DNA from: Stromatinia cepivora
Taxonomy: Eukaryota; Ascomycota; Leotiomycetes; Helotiales; Sclerotiniaceae
Length of the DNA: 64,000 nt
Direction: 5' to 3'
Assembly: GCA_014898415.1 (NCBI GenBank)
Contig: RCTD01000005.1
Location: 2,294,001 to 2,358,000, forward strand
The position numbers and the translations under genes were made by a program. This document shows, piece by piece, positions 45,976 through 56,955 of this stretch (position 1 is its first letter; each line of letters begins with the position of its first letter). The notes under the pieces are model-generated. The model did no database searches and had not been told where the DNA came from. It worked only from the letters and a program-made list of their open reading frames with translations.

Positions 45976-46761
45976 GGTGGTGGGCTTCTTGTCGGCGGGT
46001 AAATTTGCAAGACTTGATTTTCGAGTGGGATATTCGACGGCGCCGGTAAGTAGCTCGGAATTTGGCGTTATGATTGGGTCGTATTTGGTGAGTTGGGGAG
46101 CAAGCTGTAAGCTCTTGAGGGATGGGGTTGGAGATGCAGACATGGTTATTGTGTTGTGGGTGGTCCGGGCTTCGGGGTTATGTTGTTCCTTCCGTGTCAT
46201 GTTAGGAAGAAAGGAAGAGATGGATAACATGAATGGGACTGTGCAAAATCTAATGTTATTTGTTATTCACTGGAATATATTCTCATCTGATTTTTGAGGT
46301 GCAATGTCCCTAGTGGGATGAATGTCCAAGTGAGAAAAGTTTCACTAAGAATCATGGAGGTCAGCTCATAGTGAGCTAGAAAGTCTGGAAGTTTGAGATA
46401 TCAAATACATTTATGCTGTTTCATTCTTTGATATTGCCTTTCAATATTACTATTGCCCTTCCAGTTTTTTTTTTTATATCGTGTAGAGCAGTCTTTCTAT
46501 GGGTTTCTATGGACTCGTATTCACTCTTCTTCTCATACCAATACTCTTGGAATATCTCTTATTTGGAAAGTTAAGCTTATATGAGTGTTCAAATAGGAGT
46601 ACTACGAGCTTGCAAAGTCCCTAGAATTTATCAATCTATATATCATGATTGCATTGCTTCTCCTAAGGACTGGGAGTCAAACTACCCTGATATCATCGGA
46701 GACCAATGGACAATGAAGCAAAGTGGTGGCACATGATTGCATTGAAGAAATAATTTATTTA
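45976..46761. other. VPS29 upstream region
   Basis: About 790 bp. The first 168 bp upstream of the chosen VPS29 start remain open in frame and may be 5' leader or an N-terminal extension. Beyond about 46240 the sequence is AT-rich with no supported gene. Confidence 0.5.
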
Positions 46762-47070
46762 TTAGGAATGCTTCACAATATTTCTACTTTTTATTATTAG
46801 ACATTCAGAGGATACAAAGCAGACGGGCGTATCTTTGTCAGGATGCTGCTCAAACACTACAACTCGATCCTCTGTTCCTTCTCCCTCACTGTTATCTGCT
46901 AGATCATCAATGAGCATAAATTTAGTAATAACAATCACAGGGCTTAAATCAATGATTCCCTGCTGCAGATTAATAAAAGCAGGAAACCATAATATTTCAG
47001 AACTTTTGGGCACATCCCCTCTAGTTAAATGACCATACTTTAGTCCACCTTTGCTCATCAATTTAAACAT
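46762..47070 (-). CDS. Possible small hypothetical protein
   Basis: One uninterrupted frame of 102 codons (MFKLMSKGGLKYGHL...). Its composition is protein-like: mixed hydrophobic strands (ILWFPAFINL, SPVIVITKFMLI) followed by an acidic stretch and FEQHPDKDTPVCFV. No family recognised and no spliced neighbours were found. It could be a fragment of an eroded gene or chance. Neighbouring sequence to 48.5 kb is also gene-poor, which lowers confidence. Confidence 0.25.
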   Translation of the reverse strand: MFKLMSKGGLKYGHLTRGDVPKSSEILWFPAFINLQQGIIDLSPVIVITKFMLIDDLADNSEGEGTEDRVVVFEQHPDKDTPVCFVSSECLIIKSRNIVKHS

Positions 47071-50000
47071 GTTAGAGATGGATGATTTCCCTCCTTTTCT
47101 TTTTTCTTCATAGTTTACCGAATCAACTAATTATCAACTCCTTCACTTCTAGCGGCTCATCCATAAATGATACTAACAAATCTATCCACCACTTTTGTTT
47201 CATCTGATTATCACTATTTCACATGAGTCCATATGATTTATTCACTCTGGGCGTGATGCCAGCACACCCATTATCTTGGAAACAAATCTTATTTATAGCA
47301 GTCTCTAGCTAAGGTGATGTGGAGAACAAGGTTTTTTTCAGGATAGAGCATGATGATCAAGAGCTTCCCACCATCCATGAGGGCGAACAAGATACAAAGG
47401 TCTGCCATCTTCGATTGTGTAGAGTCCAAGGTTGGCTCCCAAGTGGTAACTGGTAGTGAGCTTTTAAATTGCTCGTTTTGATTGTCACTACCTCTTCTGT
47501 GCTTGAAGTATTCTCCACAAGACTAGAAGACAGGATCGGTGCTGTGATGATGACATAGTCGATATGATTTTATAGTAAAGGGATCATAAAAGCCCCCTGT
47601 AAATGATGACTATAAAGCCAAAAGACTATGACAATACCGAATAGGATGTTCTTAGTCACTTGATAAGTTATTCTTGCAGCTTGACCATAGAAATTCCTGA
47701 AGGGAGTGGATGCGAGAATAGTAAAATACGTTGTGGCTATTGTGTACAGTATGTGAGCAATTAATAGGTAGTATGTGATCAATTAATAGTAGAAAAGGTC
47801 ATCAAGAGAGTGAATCTTAGAGTCTCGTCACGGTAATTTGTCACTCTGTTCTGGTTCGCAACTCTACATAAAACACCGTGAAGAAAGAAAGAGTGTAAAA
47901 TAAAAATCTCCGTTTATGAATCTAGTACACGTGCTATTGTCATAAATGCATTTGTGAAGGATTTGTATTGTTTTGAAGACAGGTCTGTTAAATTTTGACC
48001 TTGATTCGTCGTTGCTTGGGGACTCCGAAATGTCTTTGATGAGATGATGTACCATGGTCAATATCCATGGTCAAATGCTACCGCTGTGTTTGATGTCACT
48101 ATCGTGGAATGTCACATATAGAGATGATAGGGAAATGAACTTATCAGCATTGAACCTACTCAACCATCCGTATTCAATGACATTTTTAACGCTTTTATGT
48201 GATGGATTATTAAATATGGGGAAAGCAAGCATCTTCTTATTCCTAGGTCTCCCGTTAAATTGTATTATTGGCACTTGTGTACTGCAATATCCATTTTTCT
48301 CTGTCCCATCAGGATACAAGAGATCGAATTCCTACTGGAGCCAAAAGTGAGCCTTTCTAAAAATTCACTCATTACTCACAGGCGACCTTACTCGCTTCCC
48401 TCCAAACCTCAACGTCGCCGCCATAAAGCACCCCACAAAAACTAGACCTCGAAGCTCTCCCAACCAACCAACCAACCCAAAAATAGATCTTCAAAAACGA
48501 ATTCTAAAACAATCACGGATGAACAAAATAGCAAAACTACGAGGCCTTGCGGTTCTGTAAATCCCAATCAACTTCATACTATAGAATGACTGTACCAAAC
48601 TGTCCCCTAGTTGGCCCGATTGAGAGGGCCTCGATTACTATGGCGTAGGTGGAGGCGTATACCACTGTACCACGGGGATATGTTTGGTGAGAGGAGGGAG
48701 GATGTTTGGGGATATATTTGGAATGTTGTCGTGGGGGGTTTTAGATGGTTGGAGGTTGGGGAATGAGGAGGTGATGATTGTGAGGAGTTTGAGGATGTTT
48801 TGTGAAGTTGGTGTTCTTTTGTTTTAGTACCTATTCGTTTGGCTCGAATTCAGACACTGTTATTAAGCTTTTTGTTGAGGTTTTGTTCTCGCCGGTGTCT
48901 TATATGTCGCAAAGTGTCTGGCGGTCATGGGTAGCAGAATTTGTCAAGCGATGTCGATGAGTTGCGACGACAGTTCGCCGTCATCGACAAGATATTGTAA
49001 AATCTTACACAACTTCTTCGGGAGGATTCTCATATATCTCAGTATTGAGCTAACTTGTCCGGGGTGTGTGATCCTTTCAGTTATCTTCATTCTTACAAAT
49101 GTCAACCTTACTATCTAGGAGAATTTGCTCATCGCAACATGGAAGTTGCCCTATCTTATTGCGCCAACGCATTAATGATGAGAATCTGGGACAGTTCTTG
49201 CTTTGAATAACGTTTTGCGATTGCTGCATCGGGCGATTAGCATCTACCTACAATTGTATAACCTTACGGTGATTCATGAGCGGGTTAGAGCTAAAAGCTA
49301 TGGCTTCGCGATTGTTATGTATACCAAAGCTATGTTTCCAAGCAGGACAAATGGACTCTGAACTTGCGAGAACTGAATCATTCTCTCGAGCTCGTCGTCC
49401 TTCTCTTTTCACCACGACTCCCAGACCAACACTTCCACCATTCCAAACAAGCACAGCTTTCGAGCCTAGAGCTTATTACCTACTCATGTCTTTCCTCCAG
49501 TAGACAAAATATCAATCATAACCCTACTGTCTAGGGCAGTAACTTCAACATTATCTTTATGGTTAATCGAAGGATTTTGGTCATGTATTTGGTGCTTGGG
49601 GAATTCTTCGATTCTGACTTTTTGGAGGGAAAGAGGGTTGATTTTATAGGATTGCAAAAGATATTACTCAGAGTGGCGTGATGCATTCAAGTATGCTTGA
49701 GGTGAATGATCATGGCATTCAGACTTCGGATACGCCGTGTACAAAAGCACGAGCTGGTTTTGAAAGTCAACTATCTAACCTTATGACAACGTCTAGATGA
49801 CCGGACAAGTGTGCGGAGGCTCCGTGGGAATCGAGAGAACTTAGTGACCAATACATATGAGTGGTCCTATATGTGAGAGTAGCCAGCATGCTATCTGAGA
49901 TCCCTTTAATCTGCATCGCATATAAATTCCGTCAATGCCATATTCAAACCTATCGCTATCAGTATTTCGAACTATCATCACCGAAGTCGAAGCTCTCGTC

Positions 50001-50495
50001 ACAACAGATCTCGCATTTCAGGACCCAGAAATTCTGGTCCTAAAAAGTGTACATTTGGATAACGTGTCAGGCAACGGTGCGTCAAAATTCTATGGGCGCT
50101 ATGATACAAGATTCTGGTGTCATGTGATGGTTGATGTTTGGAGATACTAGAATATTTGTGTAGTCAGTGGAGGGAGTTATTCTGGACGTGTACAGAGGTG
50201 AATATCCATTCCATACATTTAGCATATGATATGTAGATCTTTCCGAGCTCGGAGTCCTGGGGGAATTAAGGAATATGAATTTTCTTGCAGGCCCAGAAGC
50301 TAAAGATGTGAAGCCTGGTCTTAGATTTCACTGCTTGTTGGCTCGAGTATTGCTATTTTTAACACGCGCATTTTGCTTCATATGATCCTTCCATTTTATG
50401 TTTTCCACTGATCCACTGAATGCAATATACCATGCCCAGTACATATTCCACTCTATCTTTTCCACTATCTACAAGTTCATCCAAACGTGGCCTCC
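47071..50495. other. 3.4-kb gene-poor interval
   Basis: No supported gene. Weak frames occur at 47570-47782 (minus, very hydrophobic), 48054-48350 and 49276-49503 (plus). Each is interrupted nearby and matches nothing I know. A plus-strand stretch at about 49935-50150 (VEALVTTDLAFQDPEILVLKS) has eroded-gene texture. No transposon ends or RNA genes recognised. Confidence 0.45.
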
Positions 50496-51481
50496 TTAAC
50501 CCTTCATCTTCTTCATCATCTCCCCAAACAACTTCTTCCTCCCCATCTCAACCATCTCATACCCAAAACCCTTCAACGTCGTTCCCACCGGAATATCCTC
50601 ATCACCCCTCTCCAACCCCTTCCACGCCTCCTCCGTAAACTCATCCAACGGCATTCCTATATTCCTCCCATTTTCAATATCCGGCTGATGTTTCTTATCA
50701 TGAAGTTCTGTCTGTACTGACGGCGGATAGATTTCAATAACCTTTACACCCTTGCTTTTGTTACTTTTTCCCAAAGCCTTTTCTTCCCCTGTATCATTGT
50801 CGTCCTCACTCAAATCTCTCAACTGTTCCCTCATAACCAAAACTAATTGATGCATAGCTGCTTTACTAGCGCAATAATTTCCACACCTCATAATCGGCAC
50901 TAATGCCAGTCCACTAGTCGTGAATATCAATCCTGCGTCTTCACCACCCTTAGCTCTTTTCTGTAAATGTGGGAGAAGCGCTTTAGTAAGATGCACATAG
51001 GAGAGATAATTAGTTGTGAATTCAGACGATATTAAATCGAGATCGATGGATTCGGGTTTCGTGAAATCGAGAGAGCGTTGAATACCGCTATTGAGGAATG
51101 CGCAGTCGAGGGAAGGATGGGATTTAAGAACTCTATGGAGTTGTTGTGTCAGTATTTGTGGTTAGGAGTAATGAATTGAAATCGAGAAGGAAATGTGAAT
51201 GTACCCTTCAATCATCTCAGGAATAACATCGAGATTCGTGATATCGAATTTTACGGTTGAAACTTTAGACTCCCCATGTTTCTCCTGTAAATCATCTAGT
51301 TTATCCTGACGACGACCAAGTGCTATGATTTTGGTAACGCCTTCCGATAGCATCTTCTCCGTAAGGGCGAGACCGATACCTGAGGTGGCTCCGACGACCA
51401 GTACCTGGTTTGTTGTGTTAGAAAGTATGTAATTGACGGCGTATTTATTAGGGGACTTGCTGTTTTGTAGGGAAATGGCAT
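50496..51481 (-). CDS. Short-chain dehydrogenase/reductase with GC-AG intron
   Basis: Exons 51481-51461, 51404-51205 and 51132-50496 give 285 aa. It is a classical NAD(P)-dependent SDR, probably cytosolic, with unknown substrate. The Rossmann motif GATSGIG is at residues 12-18. AFLNSGIQ stands in place of the usual NNAG/NAG. S147 (FTTSG), Y160 and K164 (YCASK) form the catalytic set. The seven-residue first exon MPFPYKT ends in a GC donor (GCAAGT) and joins VLVVGATSG in frame. An N-terminus of this form is usual for this fungal SDR group. The alternative, reading straight through from an upstream Met in the same open frame, gives an atypical N-terminus. A Lys/Ser/Asp-rich insert lies near residues 180-200. 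Confidence 0.85.
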
Positions 51482-52057
51482 TTTGGCTTCTAATTATGAT
51501 TACTCTGTCTGAAAGTTGCAGTGAAGGTGGGATTATATGAAAGTACAATGTATTTTTCAGAGAAGGGCTTCGATGAATGAGCCATACTTTCGTGAATATC
51601 TATGATATCATCACTTATGTCGGATAACGAATTCCAGTGGGGTGTGCGGGGTTCCTAGGGTGACAGATTAGCATTCAATGCGCGCAGGGTTCAACTTTGA
51701 GGAGACGTAAAGCTATGGATATGCTATTGCCAAAAAGTAGGCTAAAATGTCATTTGTTATGTATTGATACTCTGATTGTACAATTCGCATACCCCTTTCC
51801 AGGGGTAAAATATGAAATCCCAAGCAGTTCGAACTACAGACCGAACAAAACTAAATCTAGAGGTAGGCCATAGGATTGGTACTTGTCCTGAAGCTTAGCC
51901 GGGTTACAGTAAAGTATCTTGACGGTGAAACAGTTTTTCACCGGGCAGTTGAAAATGTCAAATCCACTAGAAGTAGAAGGTGCTTATTGAATAGCTTGAA
52001 TCTCAACCCCTTGTTTGTCGAAAGTAACCTCAACCTCAAGAGGACTACCTCAAATTT
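51482..52057. other. Intergenic between SDR and VOC genes
   Basis: About 580 bp holding the SDR promoter and the 3' end of the VOC gene. No other frame is supported. Confidence 0.55.
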
Positions 52058-52754
52058 TCATCTATATCTCACAGATGGCAGCCTTGACTTCGACTGATAG
52101 TCCCGTGTTCCAAAGTCCAACAGTCCATGATCTTCCAATCTCTTTACTGACCTCTCTGGACCTACCTCCAGATAAATAAAATCTGCTATTAGGAGCACCG
52201 ATATTGCATCGAAGATGAGGAGATAGATCCCTCCCAGTTTTCTTACGACGAAAAATAGAGTTGTTAAATAAATCGCGCCCACGAGCGCTGGCGGAGTGAT
52301 CGAAACAGGGATTATGAACTTGGGAAAGTATGATTTCAAGTATATTGCTTCAATGACATTGCCGTCGAAGTCAACGATAGAGGCTGTGTAGGCACTTGAG
52401 TAGTCGCCAGTAGCTCCGCTGTTGATGTTGTTCGATTTGGTTCTTGCGATGGGTTAGTGGATCCTTATAGTGATTATTGGGGAGTGAGTGAGATCCGTAC
52501 AGACCGAGAACATAAAATTTGTCAACTTGTGCCTTAGATGATGCGTAAATAGTGATGCGAACACCCCCAATTGGTTCAGCAGACTTTTCATACCTCAAGG
52601 AAAATTCGGGGTGAAGTGACCATCTTCCTCTAAAGAATATCTTGGTACGAGTTCTAACATATATTTTGTAGCCTAGAGGCTTCAAAATGGTCGCATAGAA
52701 CTCTTCCGATGCATTTAAATCGGTGCAAGGAACGCTGATATGGCAAAAAGTCAT
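52058..52754 (-). CDS. VOC/glyoxalase-fold protein with membrane-anchoring tail
   Basis: Exons 52754-52501 and 52442-52058 give 212 aa. The intron has a weak donor CT|GTACGG but a strong CTAAC branch point 12 bases before CGCAAG. The first 120 residues are a vicinal-oxygen-chelate (glyoxalase/bleomycin resistance/dioxygenase) domain: MTFCHISVPCTDLNASEEFY with a possible metal His at position 5, FYATILKPLGYK, and TASIVDFDGNVIEAIY with the C-terminal metal Glu. Single-domain fungal members usually end soon after that. Here the chain continues through FPKFIIPVS into two hydrophobic stretches (ALVGAIYLTTLFFVV and GIYLLIFDAISVLLIADFIYL) and a short polar tail. A membrane anchor is thus predicted. 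Substrate unknown. Splice choice moderately sure. Confidence 0.72.
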
Positions 52755-53000
52755 TCTTTGTAGTACTGAGGCTGGTGGGGAAGAGGATAGTTGTGCTGGT
52801 TGAAGCTGTAGTGTGGTTGGTTTTAACTTAAAAGCTTAGACAAAGCGAAGCGTTATGCCGGATTCAGTGTTGCTGATGGCTTTTTTGTCTGTATATCCAA
52901 TAAGCATTAGAAAATAAAGGATGCTAAACAAGAAACTTACCTAACAAAGGCAACCTACTCCAATCCTCTAGGTAAGTCCTCCAAAGTAGGTCCAGAGTCA

Positions 53001-53772
53001 TTATGTAATTCCTAGAAACCTTAGCTTCTCTCTATCATCCTCCGCAAAATCAACATCCATGTGAACCTCTGTATCTTCCCCCTCCAATCCCGCGATGCCC
53101 CTTTCAACTCTTAACATGAACATCCTCATTCTCTCCAATTCTCTTTCAACTTCACCATTTTTCGTAACAAGATTTTCTTGAACGTTCCTATCCGCCTGCT
53201 CAAATGGCTCCAGTAATTTCTTGACAGCATTACACTGTTCAAGTTTCTCCTTTGCCACTCTTCGCTTCTCATTCAATTCCAACAATTTACTTTGTAGCTC
53301 TTTATATTTCGCCGCTTGCTTCGGTGCCTTCGTTTCTGCTTCTTCACTCCATTCTTCTGGCAATTTCTCGATGTTGGATGACAATCCTGTCAATTGGGAT
53401 GTCGATTAGCGTGATCCCACTACATACTGATTGACATGATTGAAGGAGCTTACGGTAGTCAGCGCCCTTTTCACTCCATTCCTCTCCATTCACATTCGCA
53501 TCTCTCTCTCCAGCAGCCCAATATAATTGATCAATTTGTTCAGCAACATGACGTTGTGCCTGCGGCGGATAACTAATCTTATTATGTTGTTTGAGGATAG
53601 TGTTGAGCTTGAATAATACTTCATCAATTGCGCGCTGTCGTAAGGTATTCTCTTCCCCCGAAATTGAATCTTGCCAGTCTTGCGATGGTTGAAGAGGCTG
53701 AGAGAGGGCAAATATTTGTGCGCGTAAAAATGAAGATTTGAGATCAATTATTGTTGGCTCGTTGGATTCCAT
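53001..53772 (-). CDS. FTA4: Kinetochore Sim4/CCAN complex subunit FTA4
   Basis: Exons 53772-53454 and 53386-53001 give 234 aa, close to the usual length. FTA4 (yeast Nkp1-like, CENP-50/CENP-U related) is an inner-kinetochore protein of the COMA/Sim4 part of the constitutive centromere network. The N-terminal family block is visible: IIDLKSSFLRAQIFALSQPL, then RAIDEVLFKLNTILKQHNK and QAQRHVAEQIDQLYW. The second half is a long charged coiled coil (KYKELQSKLLELNEKRRVAKEKLEQ) followed by VKKLLEPFEQADRNVQENL. It ends in an acidic tail. The identification rests on recall of the family pattern. Confidence 0.75.
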
Positions 53773-56520
53773 TCTCGCAGGTGTAGTTGTTCAATTACGC
53801 AAGGGGAGATTGGGAGACGCGTGCTTTGGGTTACATATCGCGACTTTTTATCTTAGATCATGTGACAAAGATTGTGTCTTAAATAATAAATTTGATCGGG
53901 GATTAGTAATTTAAGATTAAAACTCTTATCTCAGCATCCCCCCCCCCCCCAAGTTTAGCGGTCGCCGTATCAGGCAAGGTGCGTTCATAGGCCAGCCGCT
54001 GCTTTCAACAGTTATAAATCTCGCGTTCCCCTTCTTTCAGTCATCATTTTTTCCAACACTCATTCGCTTGCATTCAGTCTCGGCAGACTTCGCCAACTCC
54101 TTGCCATGCAGATCCACTTCAATTACAATATCCAGAAGCACTGTCCAGCATGGAACTCTGTCTGGGATTACCTTCCTATGACTTTGGGGCCCCCAAAACT
54201 CTGAGAGCTCTAGGAAACCTGTCCTAGATATAAAATTCGTCCTGGTTAAGAAATCCTGGGCGTTGTCTATGTACCGCCTTTCTCTGCAAATTCAGCCGCC
54301 TGTGACGATTGAAATAGATGGTCAGTGTTGGCCGAATTCTGTAGATAATTGGCTGGAAGGAAATTTCCTTCCCTCTTTTCCTGACATCGCTGTGCTCAAT
54401 TCTTCACATCGCCTTGGGAAGCGTTTCCCGCTGCGGCGCGTACCTCTAAGTGCTTTGTGTGTTGACGGTCGAGACCACCGGTACTCTTGTTATAAGTCCA
54501 GTAAGTCAGCATATGCCACAGAGTGTTATCTCACATTCAGGCCCTCTAGTCGATTTAACGTTCTTTATATTTTAGCATTGGTTTACGAGAAAATATATAG
54601 TTATTTACTAATTACTCAGTAATTCATAAACCGAACCAATCAAACCGAGGGGAAGATCTTGATGATCCAAATAACGAGAACAAGACAATCCAGGTACGAT
54701 GATCTACGCCGTATATTTTCTAGGACCTGGAAGATTGTGTATATATAACTAGAAAGTATCCCATTATTAACTACTATTCCCACCCTTCGTCAAGTTCGTC
54801 GATGGAAGGGTATTAAAATCAGGCAGAATATCGAAAGGGGAATAAGAAAGGCGATGAGTTATCTTTCACACTGAATCAACACCAAGCTCCCAGATCACCG
54901 AAATATTCCTCCGGGTCTACACCTCGCCACTCTCAAGACGGTTACTTCCCTGCTCATATACTGAGAAATCTCACCCGACATGGATCTCAACTTTCCATCG
55001 AGAGATATATAATGTGGCTTTATAACTTAGAAAAACTTCCTAGCTCTAGTTCAATAAAACTCACCCTTCTTAACCTAATTGCAACTTCCCAGTGTGCCAT
55101 TGGACACCTATTTTCAACACACTCTTTTAATGTATCTTACCATTCCTTTTAAATATAAATATATCCTCATTTCCATCGCTATAACCAATCAACCAATCGT
55201 TTTACCTTATGGTCAACATAAAATTGCATGCATTATCCACTCTTGCTCGCACTTGTCATGTTTTTAACCGTCCGCAGTCCCAAAATGGTTATTTGCCTCG
55301 ACTGAGATGGGCTTCAATCAATCAACAACTCGTTGGTTTCTATTCTACTGGGACTAAATTCAAAATATGGCATCAAGTGGCGGGCTTGTCTAGTACTATA
55401 TTTCCGCGGAATCGACCTTGAGGCGAGAATCCCCAATAATCAAGAGAGGCATAATCTTGCATTCAACTCATTAACCTTACAAGGGTTGGAAAATGCCATA
55501 TGTTCGTTATCAAAAGCAGTCAAATTTCATAAACCACCAAGGTCATTTCGTCCTTGTGATGGGTATTACGGCTCACTACTTTCCCATACATGGGGTATGA
55601 TTTAGCATGCTGAATTTCATTTTCAGCTGCAGCACGGTACGCCAAAGCACATTTCGGAAATAAGCATTACTGATTTCTTACTCCTTATGTACATATGCAT
55701 ACCCAGCTGTCAGAAGGCTTGAAAATCGCAAAAACCCACGAAGAACCATTCACTCGACGTGCATCTGCAAGGAGTCGTGGGACATGCCATCCAGAAGCAT
55801 GAAGAAGACGGAGGTGAATCCGTCACCGCTTTTGACCAATAAAAGTCCAGACATCCATGTTGAAAATATCCTGAAGCAACCTCTACATGATTGCTTACCA
55901 TATTCTGAAGATCTATCGCATGGGACCCCTGCGAATCGAGAAAAGTGTTGAGATCGCAATGAACACTGAGATCTCTTGATCTGGAGAAATAGCGGGGAAC
56001 TACCAAATTCAGAAGAGGCTGGTTTTGTGGGGGCGTTTATATACAATTCACTCCATCTATGACCAGTTGACTCTTTGGCTGGATGAATATTGATTGGTTG
56101 ACATGACCTTATTGCTATCGGAAGAAAATATGAGCACATCGAAGAACAAGCCGCACATCACACGGTCAATCTGGTGGTGGAAATTGGTAATATCGCTCCA
56201 AATGGAGAAGGGTGTATTGAATGAAGATGCTGGATAGCTGTCTTGGAGCCAATAAACCTCTTAACTTTCAGTGAGAACTTCGAGACCATCCCGTCTAAGA
56301 AAAGGAGTAGCAGGAAGAAAGAGGTTTTTTAAGGCCTGACACACAAGTCCTCTTGACTTCGGTCTTAAGGCAGAGGGAGCTTTAAAGCCCCCGAGGAAGA
56401 TAAAAGGTATGCATATTCCCCTAATTTTCGGATCAAATCTCATAACACATCAGCACATCATCTTCAGTTCACAAAACCCTCCCAGTTCAACCTTCTTCAA
56501 CCAGTTCCAATCAACCAAAC
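53773..56520. other. 2.7-kb gene-free interval
   Basis: No supported gene. It includes a C13 homopolymer at 53938-53950. Frames at 54263-54622 (plus) and 55750-56139 (minus) are compositionally unconvincing and unlike anything I know. A TATA-like ATAAAAG at about 56400 precedes the hydrophobin-like gene. Confidence 0.5.
53938..53950. repeat. C13 homopolymer
   Basis: Thirteen consecutive C in intergenic DNA upstream of FTA4. A second long run, C11 preceded by T9, occurs at 33201-33223. These are prone to length error in assembly. Confidence 0.9.
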
Positions 56521-56955
56521 ATGCACCTCTTCTCCATCCTCACTCTTGCATCTACTGCAGCTACTCTTGCTATAGCAATGCCAGCTCCAGTCTCTAACGA
56601 CATTGAAAAGAGACAATCTCAATTCTGCACCACCATCGGATTCAGCAACCCATACTGCTCAACTGGATGTTATAAATACCGTTTTTGTAGCAAATGGATG
56701 CGTTCGTAAGTACCTGTCTTGGTTGTTCTCATACAATAGAAGAATAACTAACGATTGTTATAGAAGTACCTGGTGGAACAAGTATCACTACGATCCAAGC
56801 CTTTGATAGTGCCTGCTTGGCATTGGATAAGATTGCGCTTTGCTGTAATCTTAATGTAAGTAATGATTCTTTGTGCGCTTTATGAGGGATTTCTTGCTGA
56901 TGCTTGGGAATAGATTGAGGGTATTGCTACTTGTAGTCAAGCAGTTCAACATTAG
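56521..56955 (+). pseudogene. Hydrophobin-like small secreted Cys-rich protein, frameshifted
   Basis: A signal peptide (MHLFSILTLASTAATLAIA) is followed by a possible KR processing site and a Cys-rich domain. The first frame runs to CTTIGFSNPYCSTG and then stops after 62 codons. Continuing one base out of frame from about 56660 gives INTVFVANGC, a good intron (donor C|GTAAGT, acceptor TATAG), then QAFDSACLALDKIALCCNLN, a second intron (GTAAGT...GGGAATAG at about 56859-56911), and IEGIATCSQAVQH with a stop at 56955. The order Cys, Cys-Ser-Thr, Cys, Cys, Cys-Cys, Cys follows class II hydrophobins, which coat aerial hyphae and spores. The usual second Cys pair appears as a single Cys at the frameshift. 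It is either a broken gene or an assembly/sequencing error of one base. Confidence 0.6.

Noticed and set aside
54263..54622. 119-codon plus-strand frame
   Set aside because: No family resemblance and no exon context; treated as non-coding.
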